Assembly (NCBI RefSeq): GCF_913063425.1 | Contig: NZ_CAJXYK010000007.1 | Location: 62,001-126,000 of the forward strand | Origin: an uncultured Thiohalocapsa sp. | Lineage (GTDB): Bacteria > Pseudomonadota > Gammaproteobacteria > Chromatiales > Chromatiaceae | Reading direction: 5' to 3' | DNA: 64,000 bases | Shown here: positions 54,655 through 64,000 of the stretch, one piece after another | Layout: every line of letters begins with the position of its first letter | Numbering within the stretch: position 1 is the stretch's first letter | Notes under the pieces: generated by a model | Databases searched by the model: none | What the model saw: the letters and a program-made list of their open reading frames with translations, nothing else | Told to the model about the DNA's origin: nothing | Program-made: the position numbers and the translations under genes

Positions 54655-55125
54655 ATGGATGCCAATACACGCAAGGAACGGTTCTCTTTGGCCTACATCG
54701 CCGCGGTCGCCGCCAAGGCCGGGTTCGACCTGATCGAGCCCCGTGTGGACGTCGACAGCATCGACGGCGCCCTGATCTCGCACGCAGGGCGACGGCCGAG
54801 GATTGAGTTTCAGGCGAAGGCGACGGCCCGGGACGTGCTCGGCGACGCGGACATCGGGTACGCGCTGCCCATAAAGAACTACAACGACCTGCGCGCGGAG
54901 GTCATCGTGCCGCGTATCCTCATTCTCGTCGTGCTGCCGCAAGCCGAGGACGATTGGCTGACCCACAGCGAGGAGGAGCTGGTCCTGCGTCACTGCGGCT
55001 ATTACCTATCGCTCGCGGGCCTGCCGGAGCGCGATAATACCGCCAGCGTCACTGTGCGCATCCCCCGCGAGAACCGTTTCGATCCGACCCGGCTCGCAGC
55101 CATGATGAACCTTGCCGCTCTCTGA
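54655..55125 (+). CDS. DUF4365 domain protein (predicted nuclease)
   Basis: A 156-residue DUF4365 protein with a compact restriction-endonuclease-like pattern: VDSIDGALISHAGRRPRIEF followed by QAKATARD (Asp37, Gln53-x-Lys55). It also has RILILVVLPQAEDDWLTHSE and HCGYYLSLAGLPERDNTASV. In-frame ATGs lie at 54649 and 54655; the second has an AGGAG box 9 nt upstream, the first only 3 nt. It starts 139 bp after the DUF4268 stop and ends 6 nt before the next gene. Confidence 0.75.
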   Translation: MDANTRKERFSLAYIAAVAAKAGFDLIEPRVDVDSIDGALISHAGRRPRIEFQAKATARDVLGDADIGYALPIKNYNDLRAEVIVPRILILVVLPQAEDDWLTHSEEELVLRHCGYYLSLAGLPERDNTASVTVRIPRENRFDPTRLAAMMNLAAL

Positions 55126-55131
55126 GTCGTC

Positions 55132-56280
55132 ATGCGAACCGAACTGACCGACGAGGCCGCGCTGAGCAGCTTGCCCTGGGGCGACTTGAAGTCGTACCTC
55201 GATGTGCAGGGGTGGGCGCTCGTGGACCGCATCGGGGACAAGGCCCTCGTGTACCGGCCCGGGGACGGGTCCCGCGAGGCGGTGGAGATCCTGGTGCCCG
55301 CACGGGACGACCTCGGCGACTATGCGTTGCGCATGGCGGAGGCCGTGCGGATTCTGGCTGACGTGGAGCAGCGATCCGCCCTCGCCGTCTACGGTGATAT
55401 CACCTTGTCCGGTCTCGATGTCGTGCGCCTGCGTGCGCCGACTTCCGAGGCGGACGGCGCCATCGCCATCGAGGAGGGCGTGACCCTGTATCGCGAGGCC
55501 GAGAACCTGATGCTGTCGGCGGCCTGTGCAGCAGTAGATCCGCGGCGCAGCTATCACTTGCGTAAGGTGACCGAGGCCACGGACTACCTCAAGTCCGTGC
55601 GGCTCGGTCCGAGCGAGCGCGGCAGCTATATCCTGACCGTCTTCTCGCCGGTCCAGCCGCGGCTTGGGGGTCAGCAGCAACTGGAGCTCGGCGACGAGCC
55701 CTTCTCCCGCACAGTGACGTTGCGCCTGGCCGACGCGCTCGGCGCCGCCAAGCGGGCAGCCGATCAGGCGATCTCCGATGGGGCCTTCGCCCCGTTCGAC
55801 GCCGCCGTTGCCCAGGGTGTCAGCGCGAATCTGTGCGAGGCGGTGGCGCGTCTGGCCGAGGCCGCGCGCGGGATCGACATCGGCCTGTCCTGGGCGCGCA
55901 CCCGGCCGACCGGCCGCCGCAATCAGCGGTTCCATTTCAGCCCGGATGTGGCGGACGTCCTGCGGGAAGCGGCCAGCATCTTTCGCAGGTCCGAGCCCCT
56001 CACGGACGAGCGTCTCAGCGGCTTCGTGATCGCCCTAGACCGGCCGGTGGAGCACTTCGACGGCAGCGCGACCTTGCGGGTCCTGCTCGACGACAAGCCG
56101 AAGCGCGTCCGGGTGCGCTTCGAGCAGTCCGTTTACGCGCAAGTGATCCGCGCGTTCCAGGAGAAGCTGGTCCTATCCCTCCGGGGAGACCTGTATCCGG
56201 TTGGCCAGCGGTGGGAGATCCGCAATCCGCGGGAGATCCGTATCGAGGAAGACCAGGATGCCGATGTCGCCGATGATTGA
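55132..56280 (+). CDS. Unrecognised 382-residue protein in the restriction locus
   Basis: A 382-residue soluble protein with no domain I recognise. Segments include LPWGDLKSYLDVQGWALVDR near the N-terminus, EAVEILVPARDDLGDYALRM, a helical middle (RTVTLRLADALGAAKRAADQ) and a mixed C-terminus (SGFVIALDRPVEHFDGSATL, RVLLDDKPKRVRVRFEQSVY). Third positions are coding-like throughout. It starts 6 nt after the DUF4365 stop, so the two form a unit, and it precedes hsdR by 150 bp. Whether it is a defence effector, an immunity factor or a nucleic-acid binder is unknown. Confidence 0.75.
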   Translation: MRTELTDEAALSSLPWGDLKSYLDVQGWALVDRIGDKALVYRPGDGSREAVEILVPARDDLGDYALRMAEAVRILADVEQRSALAVYGDITLSGLDVVRLRAPTSEADGAIAIEEGVTLYREAENLMLSAACAAVDPRRSYHLRKVTEATDYLKSVRLGPSERGSYILTVFSPVQPRLGGQQQLELGDEPFSRTVTLRLADALGAAKRAADQAISDGAFAPFDAAVAQGVSANLCEAVARLAEAARGIDIGLSWARTRPTGRRNQRFHFSPDVADVLREAASIFRRSEPLTDERLSGFVIALDRPVEHFDGSATLRVLLDDKPKRVRVRFEQSVYAQVIRAFQEKLVLSLRGDLYPVGQRWEIRNPREIRIEEDQDADVADD

Positions 56281-56430
56281 CGGCGTTTGCAGACGCTTAG
56301 GGCTGTTCTGAACGGCCCGCATAACTAACGAAGAACCGCCCGCTCGTACGGTCAAGCAGTCGTGGGCCCGGGCAGCCCGGTGCACGGCCGCACCTGAAAG
56401 CCGGCATCGCACAGTGACGGGAGAACGAGC

Positions 56431-59595
<3,165 letters not shown>

Positions 59596-59630
59596 GTGCG
59601 TAGAGCGGCGCGTCGGCGGCGGAGTGCACT

Positions 59631-59732
59631 GGTTCCCAAGCTCCGCTTGGGAACCGGGCCTGGAAGCTCTGCTTCCCGAAGACGCGAAGCAGAGCTTCGG
59701 GGCCGCATTCCCAAGCAGAGCTTGGGAACGAG
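59631..59732. repeat. REP/BIME copy 1
   Basis: About 102 bp with three palindromes: CCCAAGCTCCGCTTGGGAAC, GGAAGCTCTGCTTCC linked to GCGAAGCAGAGCTTCGG, and CCCAAGCAGAGCTTGGGAAC, then GAGTGA. It lies between the hsdR stop and the transposase start. Four further copies are at 60447, 61975, 62297 (partial) and 62378. Confidence 0.93.
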
Positions 59733-59776
59733 TGATACGAGTGATACGAGTGTCGAGCGAACAGAAGGAGACTGCC

Positions 59777-60310
59777 ATGCCCCGCAGCCGCTACCGCTTC
59801 GTGGGTGATGATGCGCCGTACTTCATGACCATGACCGTCAATCACTGGCTGCCGGTGTTCACGCGCCCGGCAACCGTCCAGGTGCTCTACGACAGCTGGC
59901 GTTGGCTCGCGCTGCATGAGGGTTTCCGGCTGCACGGCTACGTCATCCTGGAGAACCACCTGCACCTGGTCGCTGCCGCGCAGGACATCGACAACCTTGC
60001 ACGACGCTTCAAATCCTTCCCGGCCCGACAGATCATCGACCACCTGACCGCCGCCAAGGCGCTGCGGCTGCTGGAATTGCTCGCGCTCTTCAAGCGGCGG
60101 CACAAAACCCAATCGGCGCATCAACTCTGGGAAGAGGGCAGCCACCCGCAACGCATCGAGGCGGAGGTCGTGATGCGCCAGAAGCTCGACTACATCCACT
60201 GCAACCCGGTCAAGCGCGGCTACGTCGATCTGCCCGAGCACTGGCGCTGGTCCAGTGCGCGCAACTACGCCGGGGAGCCCGGACTCATCGACGTGGACAA
60301 GGATTGGTGA
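59777..60310 (+). CDS. REP-associated tyrosine transposase (RAYT)
   Basis: A 177-residue single-domain Y1 HUH transposase of the RAYT/IS200-like family that mobilises REP palindromes. The HUH metal site is HLH (61-63) in LENHLHLVAAA and the catalytic Tyr is Tyr139 in KLDYIHCNPVKRGYV. Other family segments are RYRFVGDDAPYFMTMTVNHW and LPEHWRWSSARNYAGEPGLI. The ATG at 59777 has an AAGGAG box; the frame is open upstream but is repeat sequence there. It is flanked by its probable substrates, REP copies at 59631 and 60447. Confidence 0.92.
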   Translation: MPRSRYRFVGDDAPYFMTMTVNHWLPVFTRPATVQVLYDSWRWLALHEGFRLHGYVILENHLHLVAAAQDIDNLARRFKSFPARQIIDHLTAAKALRLLELLALFKRRHKTQSAHQLWEEGSHPQRIEAEVVMRQKLDYIHCNPVKRGYVDLPEHWRWSSARNYAGEPGLIDVDKDW

Positions 60311-60359
60311 AGCCCACGGCCCCGCTGGTGCGACTGCTGATTCCCGTCTTCGCTACTGA

Positions 60360-60448
60360 TCCACTGGTCCACTGGTCCACTGGTGCACTGGTCCACTGGT
60401 CCACTGGTCCGCTGGTCCGCTGGTCCGCTGGTCCACTGGTTCCACTGG
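60360..60448. repeat. 8-bp tandem array (TCCACTGG)
   Basis: Ten units of TCCACTGG or close variants (TGCACTGG, TCCGCTGG), then TTCCACTGG, immediately before REP copy 2. Shorter arrays of the same unit precede copy 3 (about 61938-61974) and copies 4 and 5 (62274-62296, 62366-62377). Confidence 0.9.
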
Positions 60449-60547
60449 TTCCCAAGCTCCGCTTGGGAACCGGGCCTGGAAGCTCCGCTTCCCGAAGACA
60501 CGAAGCAGAGCTTCGCGACTGCGTTCCCAAGCAGAGCTTGGGAACGA
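60447..60547. repeat. REP/BIME copy 2
   Basis: Same three-palindrome structure as copy 1, with CGAAGACACGAAGCAG and CTTCGCGACTGCGTTCC variants, and ending TTGGGAACGAGTGAGC. It leads directly into the tRNA-Leu-like fragment. Confidence 0.92.
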
Positions 60548-60563
60548 GTGAGCAGGAACTTGT

Positions 60564-60650
60564 TGGTGCGCAGGGGGGGACTCGAACCTCCCCGGATTGC
60601 TCCACTGGTACCTAAATCCAGCGCGTCTACCAGTGGAGCTTGTGCCGCGG
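60564..60650 (-). pseudogene. Degenerate tRNA-Leu copy
   Basis: The CCA end, T-arm, variable region, anticodon arm and part of the D arm match the intact tRNA-Leu(UAG) at 62513-62597, as does GTGAGCAGGAA just downstream. The 5' acceptor strand and D stem diverge (GCCGCGGCACAAGCTCC), and the T-stem has a mismatch (GGGAGG against CCCCC). An 11-bp inverted repeat, CTCCACTGGTA/TACCAGTGGAG, spans the anticodon arm. It is probably non-functional. Confidence 0.75.
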
Positions 60651-60688
60651 CTCGACGAGCCGCTCCGCAGGGCCTTGGCGCAGCTGGG

Positions 60689-61240
60689 CTAGGCAGGCGG
60701 CGCCGTCGGCAATCGCCCGAATTCGTCGATGACGCGCACCAGGCAGGGCGGGGTATCCGACCAGCGCCAGAACACGAGGTTGCACCGCGACGGCGCGTCC
60801 GGCGCTGGGTTCGAGGCCGGTGCAAAGCTCGGCACCAGCGCGCCTGCGAGGCCGGCACCGATCAGCGCATCGGCGAGCTGCCAGCTCGGCGGCGTGAGGC
60901 CGCGGCTGGCGAGGTCTTCCCAAGGGCAGGCGAGGGCGGTGGGGTCGAGGTCCGCGGCGGTGAGTGCGGCTGGGTCGGTGAGGTCCGCGATCGGCTCGCA
61001 CTGCACCCGGTAGGCGACCAGCGTCATCGGCTGGGCCTTGAACGGAAAGCCCTGTTGCGCCTCCAGCCAGGCCGTGGTGATGTCGAGCGAGGTGTAAAGC
61101 GCAGGCAGGCCCCGGCGGTTGAAGCGCCCGCCGTGGCGCGCGGCACCTTCCCCGGAGCTCGGCAGGTAGGCCCAGCGGGGGTTGTGGGCGCGGTAGACGA
61201 TGCCGTCGAAGGCGCGCGCCCGCAGGTCACGCGCACGCAT
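60689..61240 (-). CDS. RES domain toxin
   Basis: A 183-residue RES-family protein: YRAHNPRWAYLPSSGEGAAR (about 16-35), HGGRFNRRGLPALYTSLDIT (about 36-55), then TAWLEAQQGF. The Arg, Tyr and Glu of the NAD-binding site are the expected RES residues. RES toxins hydrolyse or phosphorolyse NAD+ when freed from their antitoxin. The antitoxin gene lies 28 nt upstream on the same strand, the standard antitoxin-toxin order. Confidence 0.9.
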   Translation of the reverse strand: MRARDLRARAFDGIVYRAHNPRWAYLPSSGEGAARHGGRFNRRGLPALYTSLDITTAWLEAQQGFPFKAQPMTLVAYRVQCEPIADLTDPAALTAADLDPTALACPWEDLASRGLTPPSWQLADALIGAGLAGALVPSFAPASNPAPDAPSRCNLVFWRWSDTPPCLVRVIDEFGRLPTAPPA

Positions 61241-61268
61241 CGCTCAGCCGCCGGGCAGAAGCGGCCGG

Positions 61269-61637
61269 TCAGGCGTAGCCGCCATCGGCAATGCGCGACA
61301 GGTAGTCCTTGACGGCCTGTGCGCGGCCCTCCTTGAGCAGGTCTTCGGCGGTCTTGTCGCCGAACGATGCCAGCGGCTGGGCACGGAACCAGGCAAAGGC
61401 CCGGGCCGTGGACCCGGTCCAGGGCACGGCGCGGTTGATGATGTCCAGGGTGTCGCGCAGGCGCTGCTGCGTCTTCGGGGAGGCGATGCGGGCGCGTTTG
61501 CTCACGGCGTCACGCGACAGCCCGGTGGCCTGCGCCAGCTCGCTCTTGGTGATGTGCAGCAGATCGGCCAGCGCATCGGTCTCGACGACGCCGCTGTCCG
61601 ACAGCAGCTCGGTCAGGTCTTCTGCGGTTGCGGACAT
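61269..61637 (-). CDS. Xre/MbcA/ParS-type antitoxin (DUF2384)
   Basis: A 122-residue antitoxin. The N-terminal helix-turn-helix reads LADLLHITKSELAQATGLSR, followed by DAVSKRARIASPKTQQRL. The C-terminal DUF2384 domain reads FAWFRAQPLASFGDKTAEDL and LLKEGRAQAVKDYLSRIADG, where the terminal segment blocks the RES active site. It probably represses its own promoter in the upstream spacer, where ATTATC (61659-61664) is an AT-rich candidate region. Confidence 0.9.
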   Translation of the reverse strand: MSATAEDLTELLSDSGVVETDALADLLHITKSELAQATGLSRDAVSKRARIASPKTQQRLRDTLDIINRAVPWTGSTARAFAWFRAQPLASFGDKTAEDLLKEGRAQAVKDYLSRIADGGYA

Positions 61638-61799
61638 GGGCGCCTCACGTTAGGGCTATTATCTGGGGTGAAGTATGCGGCATGCCCGGTCGATTGCAAG
61701 CGGCCTGCTGGCCGCGGGGTCGGCGGCGGGGTCTTGCCTTTTGTCTCCGTGGAGGTTGGCGGGCGGCTTCGCTTGGGTGTGCTGTAGTACTGAGGCCAG

Positions 61800-61933
61800 C
61801 GCTTAGCGCGTCGTTGCAATCGGTTTCGGGTCGTCGCGAGCCGCTGGACCATCGCCGCGACGGCCGCTGTCTGGGGCCTGGCGCGGGTGTGGTAGGCGTT
61901 ATCGTCATATTCCCACCAGTCCCAGCAGCCGTT
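61800..61933 (-). pseudogene. Fragment of a PHB-depolymerase-family esterase
   Basis: The minus-strand frame reads NGCWDWWEYDDNAYHTRARP, then QTAAVAAMVQRLA. NxCWDWWGY...Y.....PQ..AV..M..RL is the C-terminal signature of LpqC-type PHB depolymerase esterases. It has no start and is cut by the CACTGG array of REP copy 3 on its upstream side. Confidence 0.5.
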
Positions 61934-61974
61934 GGCACTGGTGCACTGGGTGCAGTGGTTGCACTGGTTGCACT

Positions 61975-62076
61975 GGTTCCCAAGCTCCGCTTGGGAACCG
62001 GGTCTGGAAGCTCCGCTTCCCGAAGACGCGAAGCAGAGCTTCGGGGCCGCATTCCCAAGCAGAGCTTGGGAACGAG
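61975..62076. repeat. REP/BIME copy 3
   Basis: Complete three-palindrome copy, nearly identical to copy 1, ending TTGGGAACGAGTC and followed by GTGAGCAGGAACTTA. Confidence 0.92.
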
Positions 62077-62096
62077 TCAACGAGTGAGCAGGAACT

Positions 62097-62275
62097 TAGA
62101 GCTGAACGCCGAAGTAACGCTCGGAGTTGGCGAGCCCGTCGAAGCCGACGAGCGATGTCGAAGTCGCTGTCGTCGCGGGCATCTTCCCGAACGGTTGAGC
62201 CGAACAGGGGGAGCGCGGTGACGCCGCAGCGTCGGGCAAGCCGCGGCTTGTGCTGTCTGAGTAGGTCCAGCGTTG
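62097..62275 (-). pseudogene. MNT-type nucleotidyltransferase fragment
   Basis: The frame reads TLDLLRQHKPRLARRCGVTA, LPLFGSTVREDARDDSDFDI, the GSxxR...DSDxD core of MNT nucleotidyltransferases. Deleting one G then gives LVGFDGLANSERYFGVQL and a stop. Upstream it is cut by an 8-bp array and downstream by REP copy 3. Its usual HEPN partner is absent. Confidence 0.6.
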
Positions 62276-62296
62276 CACTGGTCCACTGGTTCCACT

Positions 62297-62364
62297 GGTT
62301 CCCAAGCTCCGCTTGGGAACCGGGTCTGGAAGCTCCGCTTCCCGGAGACGCGAAGCAGAGCTTC
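62297..62364. repeat. REP/BIME copy 4 (partial)
   Basis: Only the first two palindromes are present, ending in GCGAAGCAGAGCTTCC; the third is missing. It is directly followed by CACTGG units and copy 5. Confidence 0.9.
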
Positions 62365-62377
62365 CACTGGTTCCACT

Positions 62378-62479
62378 GGTTCCCAAGCTCCGCTTGGGAA
62401 CCGGGTCTGGAAGCTCTGCTTCCCGGAGACGCGAAGCAGAGCTTCGGGGCCGCATTCCCAAGCAGAGCTTGGGAACGAG
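62378..62479. repeat. REP/BIME copy 5
   Basis: A complete copy, ending TTGGGAACGAGTG and followed by GAGC repeats and GTGAGCAGGAAATTG, then the tRNA-Leu gene. Confidence 0.92.
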
Positions 62480-62512
62480 TGAGCACGAGTGAGCGAGTGA
62501 GCAGGAAATTGT

Positions 62513-62597
62513 TGGTGCGCAGGGGGGGACTCGAACCCCCACGGATTGCTCCACTGGAACCTAAATCCAGCGCGTCTACCAGTTCCGCCACCCGCGC
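62513..62597 (-). tRNA. tRNA-Leu, anticodon UAG
   Basis: An 85-nt tRNA read on the minus strand. The acceptor stem GCGCGGG pairs with CCTGCGC, followed by encoded ACCA. The D-loop has CTGGTAGACGC. The anticodon stem and loop are CTGGA-TTTAGGT-TCCAG, giving anticodon TAG. A long variable arm (GTGGAGCAATCC) is typical of tRNA-Leu, and the T-arm is GGGGG-TTCGAGT-CCCCC. All stems are intact. Confidence 0.96.
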
Positions 62598-62768
62598 CCG
62601 GGGAGGGGGTAGTCTAGCGGGTTGCCGGGTGGGACGGAATGCGCCGCGCGCAGGGGTTGTGTGCGGTGCATACTGCGCCCGCCTCTGCGCGGGGGTTGGA
62701 CGAGTCGGCGCCAGCGCTGTTCCGGCCGCCGCGACACCTTATGCAGACACTGACGGAGACCGCAGACG

Positions 62769-63479
62769 ATGATGACGCGACGCTTGGGACGGATGTTGGT
62801 GACGGGGGTGCTGCTGCTGGCGCTCGCCGGCTGCATCCGGGTGGATCAGACGCTGACGCTGAACGCGGACGGCTCCGGCACGCTCGCGATGCGCTACGGC
62901 ATGTCCGAGCAGACCATTGCGCAGCTCAAGGCCATGGAGCAGCTGGGCGCCCAAGGGGGGCAGGGGCCTGGAATGGCTCAGGAACAGCCGTTCGAATTCG
63001 AGCCGGCGGAGGTGCGCAAGGCGTTCGAGGCGGACAAGCCCGCCGGGGTGGAGCTGACGGCGCTGTCCTCGGAGGTGGTGGACGGTTGGAAGTACATCGA
63101 CCTCACCCTGACCTTCGACGACGTCCGCGCCCTCAAGCGCACGGAGCTGTTCGAGGACAGCAAGCTCGCCATCGAGCGCGTCGGCGGCCGCAACTATCGG
63201 CTCACCCAGCGCGGCGCCGGTGACGTGAGCGCGCCGGGGGCGTCGGAGCAGCAATTGATGCAGCAGATGTCGGCGATGCTGACGGGCTTTCGCATCGCCC
63301 AGACGCTGGTGGTGCCGGGCGACATCGTCGACACCAACGCGACGGCCGTGGACGGCAGGCGCGCCACCTGGGTGTTCGACATCGCCGAGGACCCGGATGT
63401 GATCAATACGCTCGCGCAGACCGACCTGGAGCTGGTCTTCGCCGGCGACGGTGTGCAGCTGCCGGTGGTGTCGCCCTAG
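62769..63479 (+). CDS. Hypothetical lipoprotein
   Basis: A 236-residue lipoprotein. The signal sequence ends at lipobox LALAGC (Cys at about 22), so the mature protein is lipid-anchored. The rest reads IRVDQTLTLNADGSGTLAMR, VVDGWKYIDLTLTFDDVRAL and QMSAMLTGFRIAQTLVVPGD. No family is certain; the two domains resemble periplasmic LppM/DUF-type lipoproteins that start with a VDxTLxLNxDGSG strand. Two ATGs (62769, 62772) are possible starts. The RBS is weak (GGAGA about 11 nt upstream). Confidence 0.8.
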   Translation: MMTRRLGRMLVTGVLLLALAGCIRVDQTLTLNADGSGTLAMRYGMSEQTIAQLKAMEQLGAQGGQGPGMAQEQPFEFEPAEVRKAFEADKPAGVELTALSSEVVDGWKYIDLTLTFDDVRALKRTELFEDSKLAIERVGGRNYRLTQRGAGDVSAPGASEQQLMQQMSAMLTGFRIAQTLVVPGDIVDTNATAVDGRRATWVFDIAEDPDVINTLAQTDLELVFAGDGVQLPVVSP

Positions 63480-63544
63480 CGAGACGCTGCAACGGGCGCG
63501 TCCGCGCCCTGAGCTGTTCCCAACAAGCCGGCCCGGACAGCGCG

Positions 63545-63595
63545 CCGGCGGCCCCAGGCAGGCGCGCCCTGGGGGCGCCGGCTTTCAGCCGGCGT
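63545..63595. repeat. Palindromic repeat copy A (GCCGGCT-AGCCGGC)
   Basis: Contains GGCGGCCCCAGGCAGGCGCG and the hairpin GCCGGCT/AGCCGGC (63577-63583 with 63587-63593, loop TTC). A near-identical 41-bp block is at 63762-63803. Confidence 0.8.
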
Positions 63596-63747
63596 CGCGC
63601 GCCGGGGGCTCGATGCCCCCGGGGCGCGATCTGCGGGGCTGGAGCGGGGCGTTGGTTCATGCTGCATGCGCTGGACGGCCGGCTGTGCGTGGGCACTCAT
63701 GTCTGCCCGGACGGCGCCGACGCGGCATTGAGCCGCGCCGACGCCGG

Positions 63748-63803
63748 GCCGGCTGGAAGCCGGCGGCCCCAGGGAGGCGCGCCCTGGGAGCGCCGGCTTG
63801 CAG
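63748..63803. repeat. Palindromic repeat copy B
   Basis: Hairpin GCCGGCT/AGCCGGC (63748-63754 with 63758-63764, loop GGA) followed by GGCGGCCCCAGGGAGGCGCG and GCGCCGGCTTGCAG. The space 63596-63747 and 63804-63873 holds no supported gene. Confidence 0.8.
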
Positions 63804-63873
63804 TGACTGTGGTTGCCGCTGGTGGGCGGGGCCTGCTGCCCCGCGCGGGAGATGCGCCAAGCTCGGTGCTTCG

Positions 63874-64000
63874 TCAGGGTCGGCCGTCGAGGGTTCGCAG
63901 CCGCGTTCCGGCCGGCAGTGGGCGCAGCCAGATATCGAGCCGGCCAAGGTCCGGCGGCAGCGCATCCCGGGCGGTTTCCGCCGCGTCCATGTCGGGGTGC
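63874..64000 (-). CDS. 3' end of an unidentified gene (cut by right edge)
   Basis: The minus-strand frame ending at a TGA (63874-63876) is open to the window edge. The 41 visible residues include HPDMDAAETARDALPPDLGR, then LDIWLRPLPAGTRLRTLDGR P. Codon use is coding-like. Too little is visible to name a family. Confidence 0.6.
   Translation of the reverse strand, partial: HPDMDAAETARDALPPDLGRLDIWLRPLPAGTRLRTLDGRP

Noticed and set aside
54512-54655. Small frame starting GTGACCAAGCTC between DUF4268 and DUF4365
   Set aside because: It soon becomes Arg/Pro-rich with no recognisable pattern and overlaps the next gene's start out of frame.
60564-62597. Classic integrase-borne genomic island between tRNA-Leu copies
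   Set aside because: No integrase or recombination directionality gene is present and the duplicated segment extends beyond the tRNA into REP sequence, so only the weaker duplicate-tRNA observation is reported.

Overview
The window is very GC-rich DNA with the gene content of a gammaproteobacterium close to the purple sulfur / halophilic Ectothiorhodospiraceae-Chromatiaceae type. This is inferred from the mix of genes: a Tat-exported [NiFe] hydrogenase, an osmolyte operon for N-acetylglutaminylglutamine amide (NAGGN), multihaem cytochrome c, hemerythrin, DUF6394, DUF1640 and a PEP-CTERM protein. No rRNA is present. One intact tRNA, tRNA-Leu(UAG), lies near the right end.

Layout. 1-9.0 kb holds mostly housekeeping genes: a LeuA/CimA-family synthase cut by the left edge, an alpha/beta hydrolase, a DUF6394 plus K+ channel pair, a hemerythrin pair, ferrochelatase and DUF971. 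9.1-20.9 kb has a TetR regulator divergent from a class A penicillin-binding protein, an exported isoaspartyl methyltransferase coupled to mannose-6-phosphate isomerase, a thioredoxin-DsbD-like fusion, an SDR, a zinc-ribbon protein, a second alpha/beta hydrolase and pyruvate kinase. 20.9-27.9 kb mixes intact genes (PEP-CTERM protein, RecD2-like helicase) with fragments of dead genes (SNase, Dam-type methylase, DUF1640, beta-helix) and ends in an AT-rich non-coding stretch. 27.9-32.4 kb carries hydrogenase small and large subunits followed by a secreted protein with a CxxCH haem motif and MopE-type metal-binding repeats. 33.2-39.2 kb carries folE divergent from the three-gene NAGGN operon.

39.3-50.3 kb contains DUF1640, a DUF433-HicA-HicB toxin-antitoxin cluster, an eroded 1.2 kb stretch, a PNPOx-like protein, a GH13 phosphorylase, a YbaK-like deacylase, an Hsp20 gene with a probable RNA thermometer, a tri-haem cytochrome c and a broken Phd antitoxin. 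50.6-59.6 kb is a type I restriction-modification locus (hsdM, hsdS, hsdR) in which three extra genes (DUF4268, DUF4365 and an unrecognised 382-residue protein) sit between hsdS and hsdR. This is the best candidate for an undescribed defence module. 59.6-62.6 kb is a REP-associated transposase (RAYT) with five copies of a bipartite palindromic repeat, octamer arrays, a RES/Xre toxin-antitoxin pair, gene fragments, the tRNA-Leu gene and a degenerate second copy of it. The right edge has a lipoprotein, two copies of a palindromic repeat and the 3' end of an unidentified gene.

Functional links. The NAGGN operon, the RCK-gated K+ channel and possibly the GH13 phosphorylase (if its substrate is a compatible solute) all fit osmotic adaptation. 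The hydrogenase has no membrane anchor and no cytochrome b gene here, so the adjacent CxxCH protein is a possible but unproven redox partner. Two zones, 20.9-27.9 kb and 39.7-50.3 kb, are decayed accessory DNA, and 50.6-62.6 kb is a defence and mobile-element zone bounded on the right by tRNA-Leu.
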